DNA of 40,772 nt, from contig NZ_QOHO01000088.1 of NCBI RefSeq assembly GCF_003432035.1, positions 1-40,772 of the forward strand. Reading direction: 5' to 3'. This document shows, piece by piece, positions 25,459-32,988 of the stretch. Numbering within the stretch: position 1 is the stretch's first letter; the number at the start of each line of letters is the position of its first letter. The notes below the pieces were generated by a model. The model worked only from the letters and a program-made list of their open reading frames with translations, was not told the origin of the DNA and searched no databases. This DNA comes from Lacrimispora amygdalina (GTDB taxonomy: Bacteria > Bacillota > Clostridia > Lachnospirales > Lachnospiraceae). The translations under genes were made by a program, and so were the position numbers.

Positions 25459-25495
25459 ATTAGGGGGGGCGTAGTTTTTTTATCCGCCCCCTAAA
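25459..25495. terminator. GC-rich hairpin after the FAD-subunit remnant
   Basis: TTAGGGGG near 25459 pairs with CCCCCTAA near 25488-25495, with GCG/CGC inside and a T-rich loop. It lies about 20 bases after the stop and probably terminated the old dehydrogenase operon. Confidence 0.55.
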
Positions 25496-25547
25496 ACTCT
25501 GTAGGTTTAATAAATTTCTATTGTTATCGAGTCTTACGGGGGGCGTA

Positions 25548-25667
25548 ATGTATTCGCGGCGTACAATTTACGATCTCATTTTGCTGCATCTCATAACCGA
25601 CACTAAAATCAGCGCGGAAAAACCAGATAGCAAGCGGTGGTGTAGCACTGAACAAGCATTAGGTTAG
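25548..25667 (+). other. Short open frame of 39 codons, significance unknown
   Basis: ATG 25548 to TAG 25665-25667 follows a GGGGGG stretch that could serve as a weak ribosome site. The peptide begins MYSRRTIYDLILLH. It may be a decayed remnant or chance. Nothing else is seen between 25496 and 25700. Confidence 0.2.
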
Positions 25668-25700
25668 ATACTACAAAACTAACTAAATAAGGAGGACGCT

Positions 25701-26423
25701 ATGAACTGGGAACCATGGACAGGCTGTTATAAAATTAGTGATGGTTGCACCTATTGTTATTTTTATGGACCCCATGCAAAACGATTTGGTCAAAATGTCA
25801 TAGAAAAAACAGACAAATTTGATTGGCCTGTAAGGAAGAATGCAAAAGGCCAGTACAACATTAAAGGCAACAAAATTCTTGCAACATGTTTTGCAACTGA
25901 CTTTTTTCTTCCTGAAGCAGATGAATGGCGTAAAGAAATATGGGCTATCATCAAGAAAAGAACAGATATAGAATTTTTGATTTTGACAAAGCGGATTGAC
26001 CGCTTCCTTGTATCGCTACCGTCAGATTGGGATACTGGATATGACAATGTGAATATTGGATGTACGGTCGAAAATCAAATATTAGCCGATTACAGGCTTC
26101 CATTATTTTTATCCTATCCGATAAAGCGGCGTTTTATTGCCTGCGCACCGCTCTTAGAACCGATCGATTTAACATCATATCTTCATGGAGTAGACCATGT
26201 TACAGTTGGCGGTGAAACGGGGCGGGAAGCCCGTGAATGTGATTATGATTGGGTACTTAATATCCGTGAACAGTGTGTAAAAGCAAATGTAACATTTTGG
26301 TTCAAAAATACAGGTTCACTTTTTAAACGTGACGGAGTAGTGGAAAAAGTAAATCCATTTAAGCAAACCAGTATGGCGAAAGAGTTTGGTATAAATATTT
26401 CTGACGGAAAAAAGCTGTTTTGA
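25701..26423 (+). CDS. DUF5131 (phage Gp37/Gp68-like) family protein
   Basis: The 240-residue protein opens with NWEPWTGCYKISDGCTYCY, the cysteine pattern of DUF5131. Cys9, Cys16 and Cys19 could bind a metal or an iron-sulphur cluster in a radical-SAM-like fold. Later conserved blocks are LILTKRIDRF, NVNIGCTVENQ and HVTVGGETG. The family is found in phages and many bacteria and its function is not established. A strong AAGGAGG site lies 7 bases before the ATG. It is a single-gene unit. Flanking fragments suggest arrival by transfer, though the family is also chromosomal. Confidence 0.85.
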   Translation: MNWEPWTGCYKISDGCTYCYFYGPHAKRFGQNVIEKTDKFDWPVRKNAKGQYNIKGNKILATCFATDFFLPEADEWRKEIWAIIKKRTDIEFLILTKRIDRFLVSLPSDWDTGYDNVNIGCTVENQILADYRLPLFLSYPIKRRFIACAPLLEPIDLTSYLHGVDHVTVGGETGREARECDYDWVLNIREQCVKANVTFWFKNTGSLFKRDGVVEKVNPFKQTSMAKEFGINISDGKKLF

Positions 26424-26582
26424 CAGGAACGAAAATCAATCATGCGGCAATCCGCACTCATATCTTAATCTGCCAGTACATCTATCTTACTATGAATAAA
26501 TCAAACTATATAAGAAGATAATAGTAAATATATAACTATTATTGATATATAAAAGAATGTCAAACAGATGCAGGAGATTAAT

Positions 26583-27974
26583 ATGGCAGCCAAAATAAAT
26601 TTAGGCGAAGTAACAATTACTGAATTAAGTAAGATAATAAAAAATAAAACCTATTCTATAAAAGAGATTGTTTCACAATATTTAGAGCAAATTGACGCTT
26701 TGGACAAAGGCTTTAATGGATTAAATTCTATCTGTGAGATAAATTCTGATGTTATTACAATCGCAGAGGAGCTTGATGAAAGAAATAAGGATGAATCTGG
26801 ATTGCTTTACGGAGTACCGATTCTTTTAAAGGACAATATAAATACTGCAGACCGCTTGCACACATCCGCAGGATCACTGGCATTGGCAGATTCAATTGCA
26901 CAAACAGATGCTGAGATTGTTAAAATTTTAAGAAATAAAGGTGCTGTCATTCTTGGCAAAACAAATATGACTGAATTTGCCAATTATATGACGAAGGGAA
27001 TGCCAAACGGATATAGTTCTAAAGGGGGAATTGTAAAATCACCATACGTTTTAGGTGAAAGCCCGGCAGGTTCCAGCACCGGTTCAGGGGTTGCAGTTGC
27101 AGCTAATTTATGTACGGCTGCTTTTGGCACCGATACTTCCGGTTCTATCATATCTCCTGGTTTAAAGAATGGTATTGTAGGGTACCGCCCAGGTAAAGAT
27201 GCTTTGAGTATAAAAGGTATTATACCCATAAGTTTTACTCTTGATATGGTTGGTCCCATGACAAGAACTGTTAAAGATGCAATTATTATTTTTAATGAGC
27301 TATCAGCTAATAAAATACACTTTACAGAAAAGACAAGTCTTAAAGGTACTGTAATAGGGATTGACCAATCGGCTATCGATAATATGTCGCAGGAAGACGA
27401 AAAGAAGGCGAATGGTGTTTTAGATAAATTAAAGGATGCCGGTGCAATCTTAAAACGATTACATCTCAAAACAATTTCTAATAAAAAGATCGATGACATT
27501 AAAAAATATGAGTTTAAGTATGCTATGAATCAATATTTATCTGAGTTACCACAAGATTATAAAATAAAAAGTTTAAAGGAAATAATTGAATTTAACAATA
27601 ACCATAAAGAAGAAGCATTAAGATATGGTCAAATATTATTAGAAGATGCCCAGAATAATACCTCTGGTGATATGACAGAATCCATATATATGGATACGTT
27701 AAAAGATATGGAATCCACGAAACGATATATGAATGATCAGCTAAAGGATGTGAATGTGTGTATTGTATTTAAAGATCACCCAATTGTTCAATATACTGGT
27801 CTGCCAGCAATTACAGTACCCTGCGGGTTATATAATAATGGAATGCCTTACGGAATAAATATTATTGCTCAAACGGATGAAGATCTATTAAATACAGCAT
27901 ATGCAATAGAACAAATCGCTGGCAGAAGAGTGAAACCTAAATTTATTGGGTTTAAAAAAAACTGTGATTTTTGA
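26583..27974 (+). CDS. Amidase-signature family hydrolase
   Basis: Starting at ATG 26583, which has AGGAG six bases before it (ATG 26568 overlaps that site), the protein has 463 residues. The Ser-cisSer-Lys triad is visible: Lys in PILLKDNINT, cis-Ser in GESPAGSSTGSG, and nucleophile Ser in GTDTSGSIISPG. This family hydrolyses amides. Without GatB or GatC nearby, a tRNA amidotransferase role is unlikely, so it is probably a free-standing amidase with unknown substrate. The C-terminal part is atypical, with a Lys/Asn-rich stretch around 290-400. The stop overlaps a downstream TetR remnant. Confidence 0.88.
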   Translation: MAAKINLGEVTITELSKIIKNKTYSIKEIVSQYLEQIDALDKGFNGLNSICEINSDVITIAEELDERNKDESGLLYGVPILLKDNINTADRLHTSAGSLALADSIAQTDAEIVKILRNKGAVILGKTNMTEFANYMTKGMPNGYSSKGGIVKSPYVLGESPAGSSTGSGVAVAANLCTAAFGTDTSGSIISPGLKNGIVGYRPGKDALSIKGIIPISFTLDMVGPMTRTVKDAIIIFNELSANKIHFTEKTSLKGTVIGIDQSAIDNMSQEDEKKANGVLDKLKDAGAILKRLHLKTISNKKIDDIKKYEFKYAMNQYLSELPQDYKIKSLKEIIEFNNNHKEEALRYGQILLEDAQNNTSGDMTESIYMDTLKDMESTKRYMNDQLKDVNVCIVFKDHPIVQYTGLPAITVPCGLYNNGMPYGINIIAQTDEDLLNTAYAIEQIAGRRVKPKFIGFKKNCDF

Positions 27975-28383
27975 ATTTTAGTGCTCCAGTAGAATCTGAA
28001 ATTGCTTCACTAAGTGATATAATGCCTATAGAAGAGCTTTTAATTTCGCTTGGACATATATTCTTTTCCTATATTGCAAAAGACAAAAATATATTATTAA
28101 TTTTGCTGAAAGAAAAAAGTGCCTTTTCAGAAGAGTATACGAATCGTTTTAATCAACATGTAAATCTTCTCATTAAGCAGACTATGGAATGAATACAGGT
28201 ATATGTTGACAGAATAGAAATCGATCTTTTGATATTTTTATGATGGTAAATCAGTTTTGGAGTGCAACTTATTCTTATATTGTGCAAGATGTATTCTTTG
28301 AAAACCATAAAATGTATCACAGTGACAGAGAGGCGTATCTAAAACAGATTGTCAATTATACACTTTTAACCTGGAAAATATAA
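27974..28383 (+). pseudogene. TetR-family regulator, C-terminal domain in broken frames
   Basis: A first frame ends at 28192 after a TetR C-terminal-like helix set (LLISLGHIFFSYIAKDKN, then LLILLKEKSAFSEEY). Homology appears to resume in another frame from ATG 28240 (QFWSATYSYIVQD...) to the stop at 28381-28383. At least one frameshift separates them. The DNA-binding N-terminus is absent because the amidase reading frame ends there. Confidence 0.55.
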
Positions 28384-28408
28384 TCATGTATTTTCCAGGC
28401 TTTTTTTT
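28370..28408 (+). terminator. Terminator after the TetR remnant
   Basis: CCTGGAAAATA (28370-28380) pairs perfectly with TATTTTCCAGG (28389-28399), followed by C and eight T bases. It is a textbook intrinsic terminator. Confidence 0.88.
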
Positions 28409-28690
28409 AGAACATTGTCAGGAGGGGAATCATGCCCTGTTTCATCAGGTTATGTTTGATTGGTTAGATGAGGTATTTCACTACAATATTCTGAGAAAGA
28501 CAGGTGCGTGCCGGCATGTATTCGGATGAAATTGATATAGTAGCAGTGTCCGCAAGAGAAAAAAGTGAATTCAATATGGCAGGAGGCTGCATTTTGCTGG
28601 GACTGCCTTATTGGTATGTTTCAAAATAGTTGGAAAAAAGATTGATTCAAAAAAATCTTCGCTTATAATAGTAGCTAAAAGAAAACAGTA
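28409..28690 (+). other. Gap with unidentified coding fragments
   Basis: One open frame reads ALFHQVMFDWLDEVFHYN and stops near 28532. Another, 37 codons from ATG 28516 to TAG 28627-28629, reads FNMAGGCILLGLPYWYVSK at its end. Both look like pieces of real proteins, perhaps one gene with a frameshift. I could not name a family. Confidence 0.3.
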
Positions 28691-28703
28691 AGGAGATGCT
28701 ATT

Positions 28704-29321
28704 TTGGAGCACAAAATTTTATCATTAATTAAAAATTTAGATAAGAAAAATATAAAGGGATATTTTATTCAAACCCGAGAAGATCTTTTCTCTCTTTTAA
28801 AAGAGCTGATACCAGAAAACTCCAGTATAGGTTGTGGCGATTCTGTGACTTTGGAAGAACTGGGAGTCTTTGATTTTCTAAGAAAAGAAAATGTGATTTT
28901 TTATGATAAATTTCAATCTGGGCTAACCAAAGAAGAAAAACGTGAAATTTACTTAAAAAATTTTTCTGCAGACACTTTTATCAGTGGAACCAATGCCATC
29001 ACTCTGGATGGAGCTATCTTTAATATCGATGGTAACGGAAGCCGCGTTGCTCCTATGCTTTATGGTCCAAGTCAGGTCATTCTTATTGTTGGAATTAATA
29101 AAGTCACTCCCGATATTGACTCTGCTATTAAAAGAACAAGGCAGATTGCAGCTCCAATGGATGCCAAACGCCTCGGGAAACAAACTCCTTGTACAAAATT
29201 ATCACGTTGTATTGATTGCAAACATAAAGAACGTATTTGTAATGATTTTGTACTAATTCAAGGCCAGTTTATCAAAGACCGAATCAAGGTGATTATTTTA
29301 AATGAGGAATTAGGCTATTAA
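28704..29321 (+). CDS. LUD-domain protein (LutC/YkgG-like)
   Basis: The 205-residue protein starts with TTG 28704, seven bases after AGGAGA. It has the LUD fold landmarks: IGCGDSVTLEELG, the SGTNAITLDGAIFNIDGNGSR strand-loop, and GPSQVILIVGINKVT. A C-terminal cysteine set (C-x5-C-x2-C then C) may bind an iron-sulphur cluster. Relatives belong to lactate-utilisation complexes. Single-gene LUD proteins like this one are common in clostridia with unknown function. A 46-codon frame follows its stop directly. Confidence 0.88.
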   Translation: MEHKILSLIKNLDKKNIKGYFIQTREDLFSLLKELIPENSSIGCGDSVTLEELGVFDFLRKENVIFYDKFQSGLTKEEKREIYLKNFSADTFISGTNAITLDGAIFNIDGNGSRVAPMLYGPSQVILIVGINKVTPDIDSAIKRTRQIAAPMDAKRLGKQTPCTKLSRCIDCKHKERICNDFVLIQGQFIKDRIKVIILNEELGY

Positions 29322-29462
29322 ATGTCTAACTCTATTCTTGGATTTGGGAAAAAAGGGAAAATTCAGATTTTCGAGGAAAAATCTGCACTGAAACAGATAA
29401 GAGGAGACTTTGCGGATAATGTTAATGAGGCAAACAAAATTCTTGAAAATGCAGAAAAATAA
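29322..29462 (+). other. 46-codon open frame coupled to the LUD gene, possibly a remnant
   Basis: ATG 29322 follows the LUD stop codon immediately (TAAATG). The peptide includes EEKSALKQIRGDFADNVNEA and has the look of a protein C-terminus. No separate ribosome site is seen. It may be expressed by coupling or may be a decayed gene end. Confidence 0.35.
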
Positions 29463-29588
29463 TTATTTCTTCTAAGAAAGTATTTGAAAAGGACACCACT
29501 GCAATTTATATTACAATGGTGGTTTACCAAAAGAAATAATTTAATAAATCTTCCATCGGTTTGTAACGGGTACAAATCAAATGCAAGC

Positions 29589-29620
29589 AGGAGGCTCCCA
29601 ACGGAGTCTCCTTTCTTTTT
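29589..29620 (+). terminator. Terminator between LUD unit and TetR gene
   Basis: AGGAGGCTCC (29589-29598) pairs with GGAGTCTCCT (29603-29612), one G-T pair, CAAC loop, then a T-rich run. It serves the plus strand and could also stop the convergent TetR transcript. Confidence 0.75.
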
Positions 29621-29622
29621 GA

Positions 29623-30198
29623 TCAGTCTGTATTAGCCGTCAGATAGACGGCTTTCATCATATCCACGATTTGTTTCTCAATACTTTCCTGGGATATCGG
29701 CATTCTGCTGGTTAACCACCACTGTAAGGTTTCTAGGATAGCGCCGGTAAAAAAATGTGCCATAACCTCAGGATCGGCAATGAGATTATACCCTTTTTCC
29801 GCATTTTCTTTAAGCTTTTGAAGAATATCGAATTCTATCTGTTCCGATAGAATTCGGAATAATGACGGATAACATTCACTCTTCAGCACAGATTGGACGA
29901 GCCTGTCCTTTTCCTTGAAAAATGTCATGACGCGGCGGACGATAGTGATATAAAAATCGATAGGCATGGAGGTATTCAGGCTGCCCGCGATTTCCCTGTC
30001 GAACTCCGCCTGAATTTCCCGGATGATAAATGTGAAGAACTCATATTTGTCTCCGAAATGCTTGTAAAAGGTAGCCCGGCGTACCATTGCCCGGTCACAT
30101 AGTTCGTTGACGGTGATATCCTCAAAACGTTTTTCTTCCAACAACTCAAAGAAGGTGTTGGTAAGGGCCATATAGGTTTTTTGTATTCGTAAGTCCAT
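29623..30198 (-). CDS. TetR/AcrR-family transcriptional regulator
   Basis: The product is 191 residues. The N-terminal helix-turn-helix is clear (FEDITVNELCDRAMVRRATFYKHFGDKYEF, residues about 24-53), and the C-terminal half is an all-helical ligand-sensing domain with the WWLTSRMP motif common in the DhaS/TetR_C_7 group. It is divergent from a truncated old-yellow-enzyme gene, its probable former target. The shared promoter region holds a near-palindrome. The gene itself is intact. Confidence 0.9.
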   Translation of the reverse strand: MDLRIQKTYMALTNTFFELLEEKRFEDITVNELCDRAMVRRATFYKHFGDKYEFFTFIIREIQAEFDREIAGSLNTSMPIDFYITIVRRVMTFFKEKDRLVQSVLKSECYPSLFRILSEQIEFDILQKLKENAEKGYNLIADPEVMAHFFTGAILETLQWWLTSRMPISQESIEKQIVDMMKAVYLTANTD

Positions 30199-30297
30199 TT
30201 TTGTACAGAACTCCTTTATATCGGAAACAGTTTCGGTGTGTTTGTCAATTAAGTTACATAAGGGCAGGCATTGAGCGTTGCATTTGCTCTCCTTAAA

Positions 30298-30326
30298 AGT
30301 ATAATTGATATAGTGACAGATGTCAA
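30298..30326 (-). promoter_or_regulatory. Promoter of the TetR gene
   Basis: On the minus strand TTGACA (30321-30326) and TATACT (30298-30303) are 17 bases apart. The -35 lies next to the candidate operator. Confidence 0.75.
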
Positions 30327-30328
30327 TT

Positions 30329-30345
30329 AGTTATCATATGTAACT
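30329..30345. promoter_or_regulatory. Candidate TetR operator
   Basis: AGTTATCATATGTAACT is a near-palindrome centred on CATATG with AGTTA/TAACT arms. A half-site AGTTACATA recurs at 30252-30260 in the TetR leader. The position between the divergent starts fits autoregulation. Confidence 0.5.
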
Positions 30346-30373
30346 ACACCAAATACTGAAAGGAGTTTTTATT

Positions 30374-30514
30374 ATGAACACTGATGTATTATTTGAACCG
30401 ATTCAGGTCGGTAATGTTGAACTTAAAAACCGCATTGCCATGTCACCTATGAACATGGGGTATACAGGGCCCGAGGGCTTTACCAGCGAACAGTCCAACG
30501 CCTGGTATGCTGGG
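30374..30514 (+). pseudogene. Old yellow enzyme (NADH:flavin oxidoreductase), N-terminal stub
   Basis: After AAAGGAG and ATG 30374 the frame reads LFEPIQVGNVELKNRIAMSP, the conserved FMN-binding start of the family (normally 370-680 residues), then continues to SEQSNAWYA. Homology ends near 30512. The frame then runs into foreign DNA and stops after 57 codons. Only the first 45 or so residues survive. Confidence 0.85.
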
Positions 30515-30611
30515 AAAAATACCTTATACCATTTCAGGTACATTTAAGAATGGTGCTATCAATGCCATTGCTAAAACAAAAATGGGCGATTTGAGTATAA
30601 AATCAAAGTAG
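30513..30611 (+). pseudogene. C-terminal tail of another gene, perhaps a DUF4097-like protein
   Basis: Directly at the break, a different frame reads KIPYTISGTFKNGAINAIAK and ends KMGDLSIKSK before the TAG at 30609-30611. The short beta-strand pattern with GDLSIKS resembles the repetitive end of DUF4097-type putative adhesins. The assignment is weak. Confidence 0.35.
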
Positions 30612-30619
30612 AATACTTA

Positions 30620-30657
30620 AAATCCCGGGCAGCCAGTTAAATGGTAGCCCGGGGTTT
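30620..30657. terminator. GC-rich hairpin between convergent units
   Basis: AAATCCCGGGC (30620-30630) pairs with GCCCGGGGTTT (30647-30657) with one T-G pair. A/T flanks on both sides allow use by either strand, including the BlaR1-like gene that ends at 30685. Confidence 0.65.
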
Positions 30658-30684
30658 CGTTGCTAATGTACTTAAGTGAAGTCA

Positions 30685-32346
30685 TTATAGAGGATTCGTC
30701 TCTGAACCAATGAAATTAGTCAGCTCCTGCAATTTTTCAGGACTCTTCCCATAATCACGAATATCTCCGTCTACAGCATGGTCTGCCCATTCCCTGCCAC
30801 TGGTAAAACCAACTTTCTGGCTGCCATCTGTCAAAGTGACTTGAATTTCATCTGCATTTTCTATTAAAGCAAGTAAGAAAAGCGCGTTTGCCCTGAAGGT
30901 ATTGGCTTCGGCTGAGTTTTCCCTGTCGTATTCAGCAAGGTATTCTGTTGGAACAGAATATACAATTTCCGCCTTATATGGCTGCGATGAGGTTTGTAAT
31001 TCAAAATGGTCATATTTCAAACCCATAGGAACTGGCAGCAATCCAATCAGGTTACCAACCGCGGAATTATCACCCACATATTTCGTCCGGGCTTTCCACA
31101 AATCTTCGATAGGGTATGCTGTGTCTGGTATTCCTTTTGGCTGTAACTGTATTGTTGAGGCTTTTGTTCTTGTAGGATAACTCTCCTGGATTTCCCCTAA
31201 ATAAAGCACTACATAATCACCTTCGGCGAAATCATCAATGGATAGTTCTGCTGGTTCACGATTGCTGTTCACTGTCTGAAGGCTTGCATTCCCCCAACTG
31301 ACAATACAGTTATCGCCAATGGGACTATTTGTGTCAATTCCCTTTACTGTCATAGTCTGATTAGCCTTGTCAATTTTAAGAATGGCAGCATTTACACCTG
31401 AAAAACCGTTTGGCGTCTTTGGACTTGTTGTTAAACCGATAACAACAATAACAACCGCTATAACTGCCCCTAAAATTACCCAAAATCCAGGCTTTTTATA
31501 ATTCAGAACATTTTTAACTCTGCCTTTTGTGTCGCCTTCACCAAAGGCAAGAGGCGTACTGCCCACAACTCTTCTGCCAGTTGCAAGGGCTAGCAGTGAG
31601 GCAGAATAATCCTTTTTCACATCATTACCCAGTCGTTTAATAACTGCTTCATCGCAGGACATCTCCATATCTTTCCCGCTGAGAAAAAATGCGGCCCATA
31701 CAAGAGGATTAAACCAATGAGCGCAAAGAACCAGAAAGCTTATGAGTTTGACAATATGGTCAAGTCTTTTGATATGAGTCTGCTCATGAAGCAGGATATA
31801 GTTTTGTTCGGCATCGTTTAGAACAGAGGGAAGATAAATTCTCGGGCAAAAAATACCCATGACAAAGGCAGTAACAATATTCGTCGAAACATAAATGTTA
31901 TTCTGAAACAGCGTGGCCTCCTTCAATTGCTTTTTCAGACGCAGAAGTGAAGTAAGGCTATATATCAGCAAAGCTGCAACACCCAGTAACCAGATCTGAC
32001 TGCAGATTAATATCCCGATCTGCAATGGATTTGCGCTGGCTTGCGTGGCTGCAGCAGGAAGAATTACATGAACAGAATGATTAATTACCCCAATACCAGT
32101 ATCAATTTTGGGTACCTGCATATTGATGATATCTTGTGAGATTGGGTTTGCCTTTGCCGGTAAAAGACTAAACATGCTCTCAAAAGAGAACGGGCTGATC
32201 AGGCGAAACAGAACTACCGGCCACAGCGCATAGGAGAATACCTTTGGTGCTTTTTGCAAAAGAATTCTTACAATTAATACAAAGGCAATAACAATACTTG
32301 CTGTGAAGCTCATATTTAATACGTGCAAAAATACCTTTTCTAACAT
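30685..32346 (-). CDS. BlaR1/MecR1-type M56 metallopeptidase with DUF4825 sensor domain
   Basis: Translated from ATG 32346 (overlapping the regulator's stop as TGATG, behind GGAGGAGGAG), the protein has 553 residues. Membrane helices lie near 15-30, 38-58, 108-132 and 200-222. The zinc-protease motif HEQTH (about 187-191) and the downstream SCDEA glutamate are intact, and RLDH follows. A further helix near 290-308 leads to an extracellular region ending in a DUF4825-like domain (KYVGDNSAVGNLIGLLPVP) instead of the penicillin-binding domain of BlaR1. It should sense an unknown external signal and trigger cleavage of the BlaI-type repressor. Confidence 0.9.
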   Translation of the reverse strand: MLEKVFLHVLNMSFTASIVIAFVLIVRILLQKAPKVFSYALWPVVLFRLISPFSFESMFSLLPAKANPISQDIINMQVPKIDTGIGVINHSVHVILPAAATQASANPLQIGILICSQIWLLGVAALLIYSLTSLLRLKKQLKEATLFQNNIYVSTNIVTAFVMGIFCPRIYLPSVLNDAEQNYILLHEQTHIKRLDHIVKLISFLVLCAHWFNPLVWAAFFLSGKDMEMSCDEAVIKRLGNDVKKDYSASLLALATGRRVVGSTPLAFGEGDTKGRVKNVLNYKKPGFWVILGAVIAVVIVVIGLTTSPKTPNGFSGVNAAILKIDKANQTMTVKGIDTNSPIGDNCIVSWGNASLQTVNSNREPAELSIDDFAEGDYVVLYLGEIQESYPTRTKASTIQLQPKGIPDTAYPIEDLWKARTKYVGDNSAVGNLIGLLPVPMGLKYDHFELQTSSQPYKAEIVYSVPTEYLAEYDRENSAEANTFRANALFLLALIENADEIQVTLTDGSQKVGFTSGREWADHAVDGDIRDYGKSPEKLQELTNFIGSETNPL

Positions 32347-32711
32347 CACTCCTCCTCCTTATATTCATCAATCAGTTGTTGTATCTCCTCAATTTCTTTA
32401 GAATTCAGTTTTTTCCTTCGAGTAAATGCAGCCAAAAATTGTGGAAGCGAGCCAGCGAAAGCATCGGACAAAAACTGCTCTCCCTGTGCGGCTCCAAACT
32501 CATCTTTGGACATCAGTGCAGTGACTGTGCCGTTATTATTTTCAAAAATCTTACGCTCACACAGTCGTTTTAGCATGGTGTATGTTGTAGTGCGCTTCCA
32601 GGCAAACTCTTTTTCGCAAATTTCTGTGAGAGTACGGGAGCTGACAGGCTCATTTGCCCAGATAATGCCGGCAAATTTTTGCTCCATCTCACCCAATTTA
32701 TATTGTTCCAT
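32346..32711 (-). CDS. BlaI/MecI/CopY-family transcriptional repressor
   Basis: This 121-residue winged-helix repressor has an N-terminal DNA-binding domain (LGEMEQKFAGIIWANEPVSS, then the recognition helix in WKRTTTYTMLKRLCERKIF). Its C-terminal dimerisation helices (SKEIEEIQQLIDEYKEEE) are the ones cut in the family's induction mechanism. It is co-transcribed with the BlaR1-like sensor through overlapping codons. An operator with three half-sites overlaps its promoter, so it is autoregulated. No beta-lactamase gene is adjacent. Confidence 0.93.
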   Translation of the reverse strand: MEQYKLGEMEQKFAGIIWANEPVSSRTLTEICEKEFAWKRTTTYTMLKRLCERKIFENNNGTVTALMSKDEFGAAQGEQFLSDAFAGSLPQFLAAFTRRKKLNSKEIEEIQQLIDEYKEEE

Positions 32712-32736
32712 TGATGAATCCTCCTGTCGAATAGCA

Positions 32737-32770
32737 TTAGACTAAAATTAGTCTAACACAGTTAGACTAA
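32737..32770. promoter_or_regulatory. BlaI-type operator with three alternating half-sites
   Basis: TTAGACTAA-AA-TTAGTCTAA (32737-32756) is a perfect palindrome. TTAGTCTAAC-ACA-GTTAGACTAA (32748-32770) is a second one sharing the middle half-site. The element covers the spacer and -10 of the promoter. Spacing near 10-11 bp places all half-sites on one DNA face. Confidence 0.85.
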
Positions 32771-32778
32771 GGAGTCAA
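32752..32778 (-). promoter_or_regulatory. Promoter of the blaI-blaR1-like operon
   Basis: On the minus strand TTGACT (32773-32778) is followed by TAGACT 17 bases later as the -10. The -10 lies inside the operator, so repressor and polymerase compete. The -10 is only four of six to consensus. Confidence 0.6.
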
Positions 32779-32850
32779 CAGTTTTTAATTTGGTTGTAGT
32801 TTGTCTCATTAGATATTTGGATTACATTTATTCCATGTTTTTATCATTTA

Positions 32851-32859
32851 TGTTATAAT
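32851..32859 (+). promoter_or_regulatory. Extended -10 promoter of the 33-kb membrane-protein gene
   Basis: TGTTATAAT has TG one base before a perfect TATAAT (32854-32859). No good -35 is seen, as is usual for extended -10 promoters. It lies 130 bases before the TTG start. Confidence 0.55.
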
Positions 32860-32988
32860 TGTAATTGAACATTAGTGTAATACCCGTTTCTAAATTTAAT
32901 TCATGCAATATAAATAGAAAATAATTATCTTGATGAGATTGGGAATTACCAATTAGATGTATTAATATAAAAAAGGGAGAAATACAAA

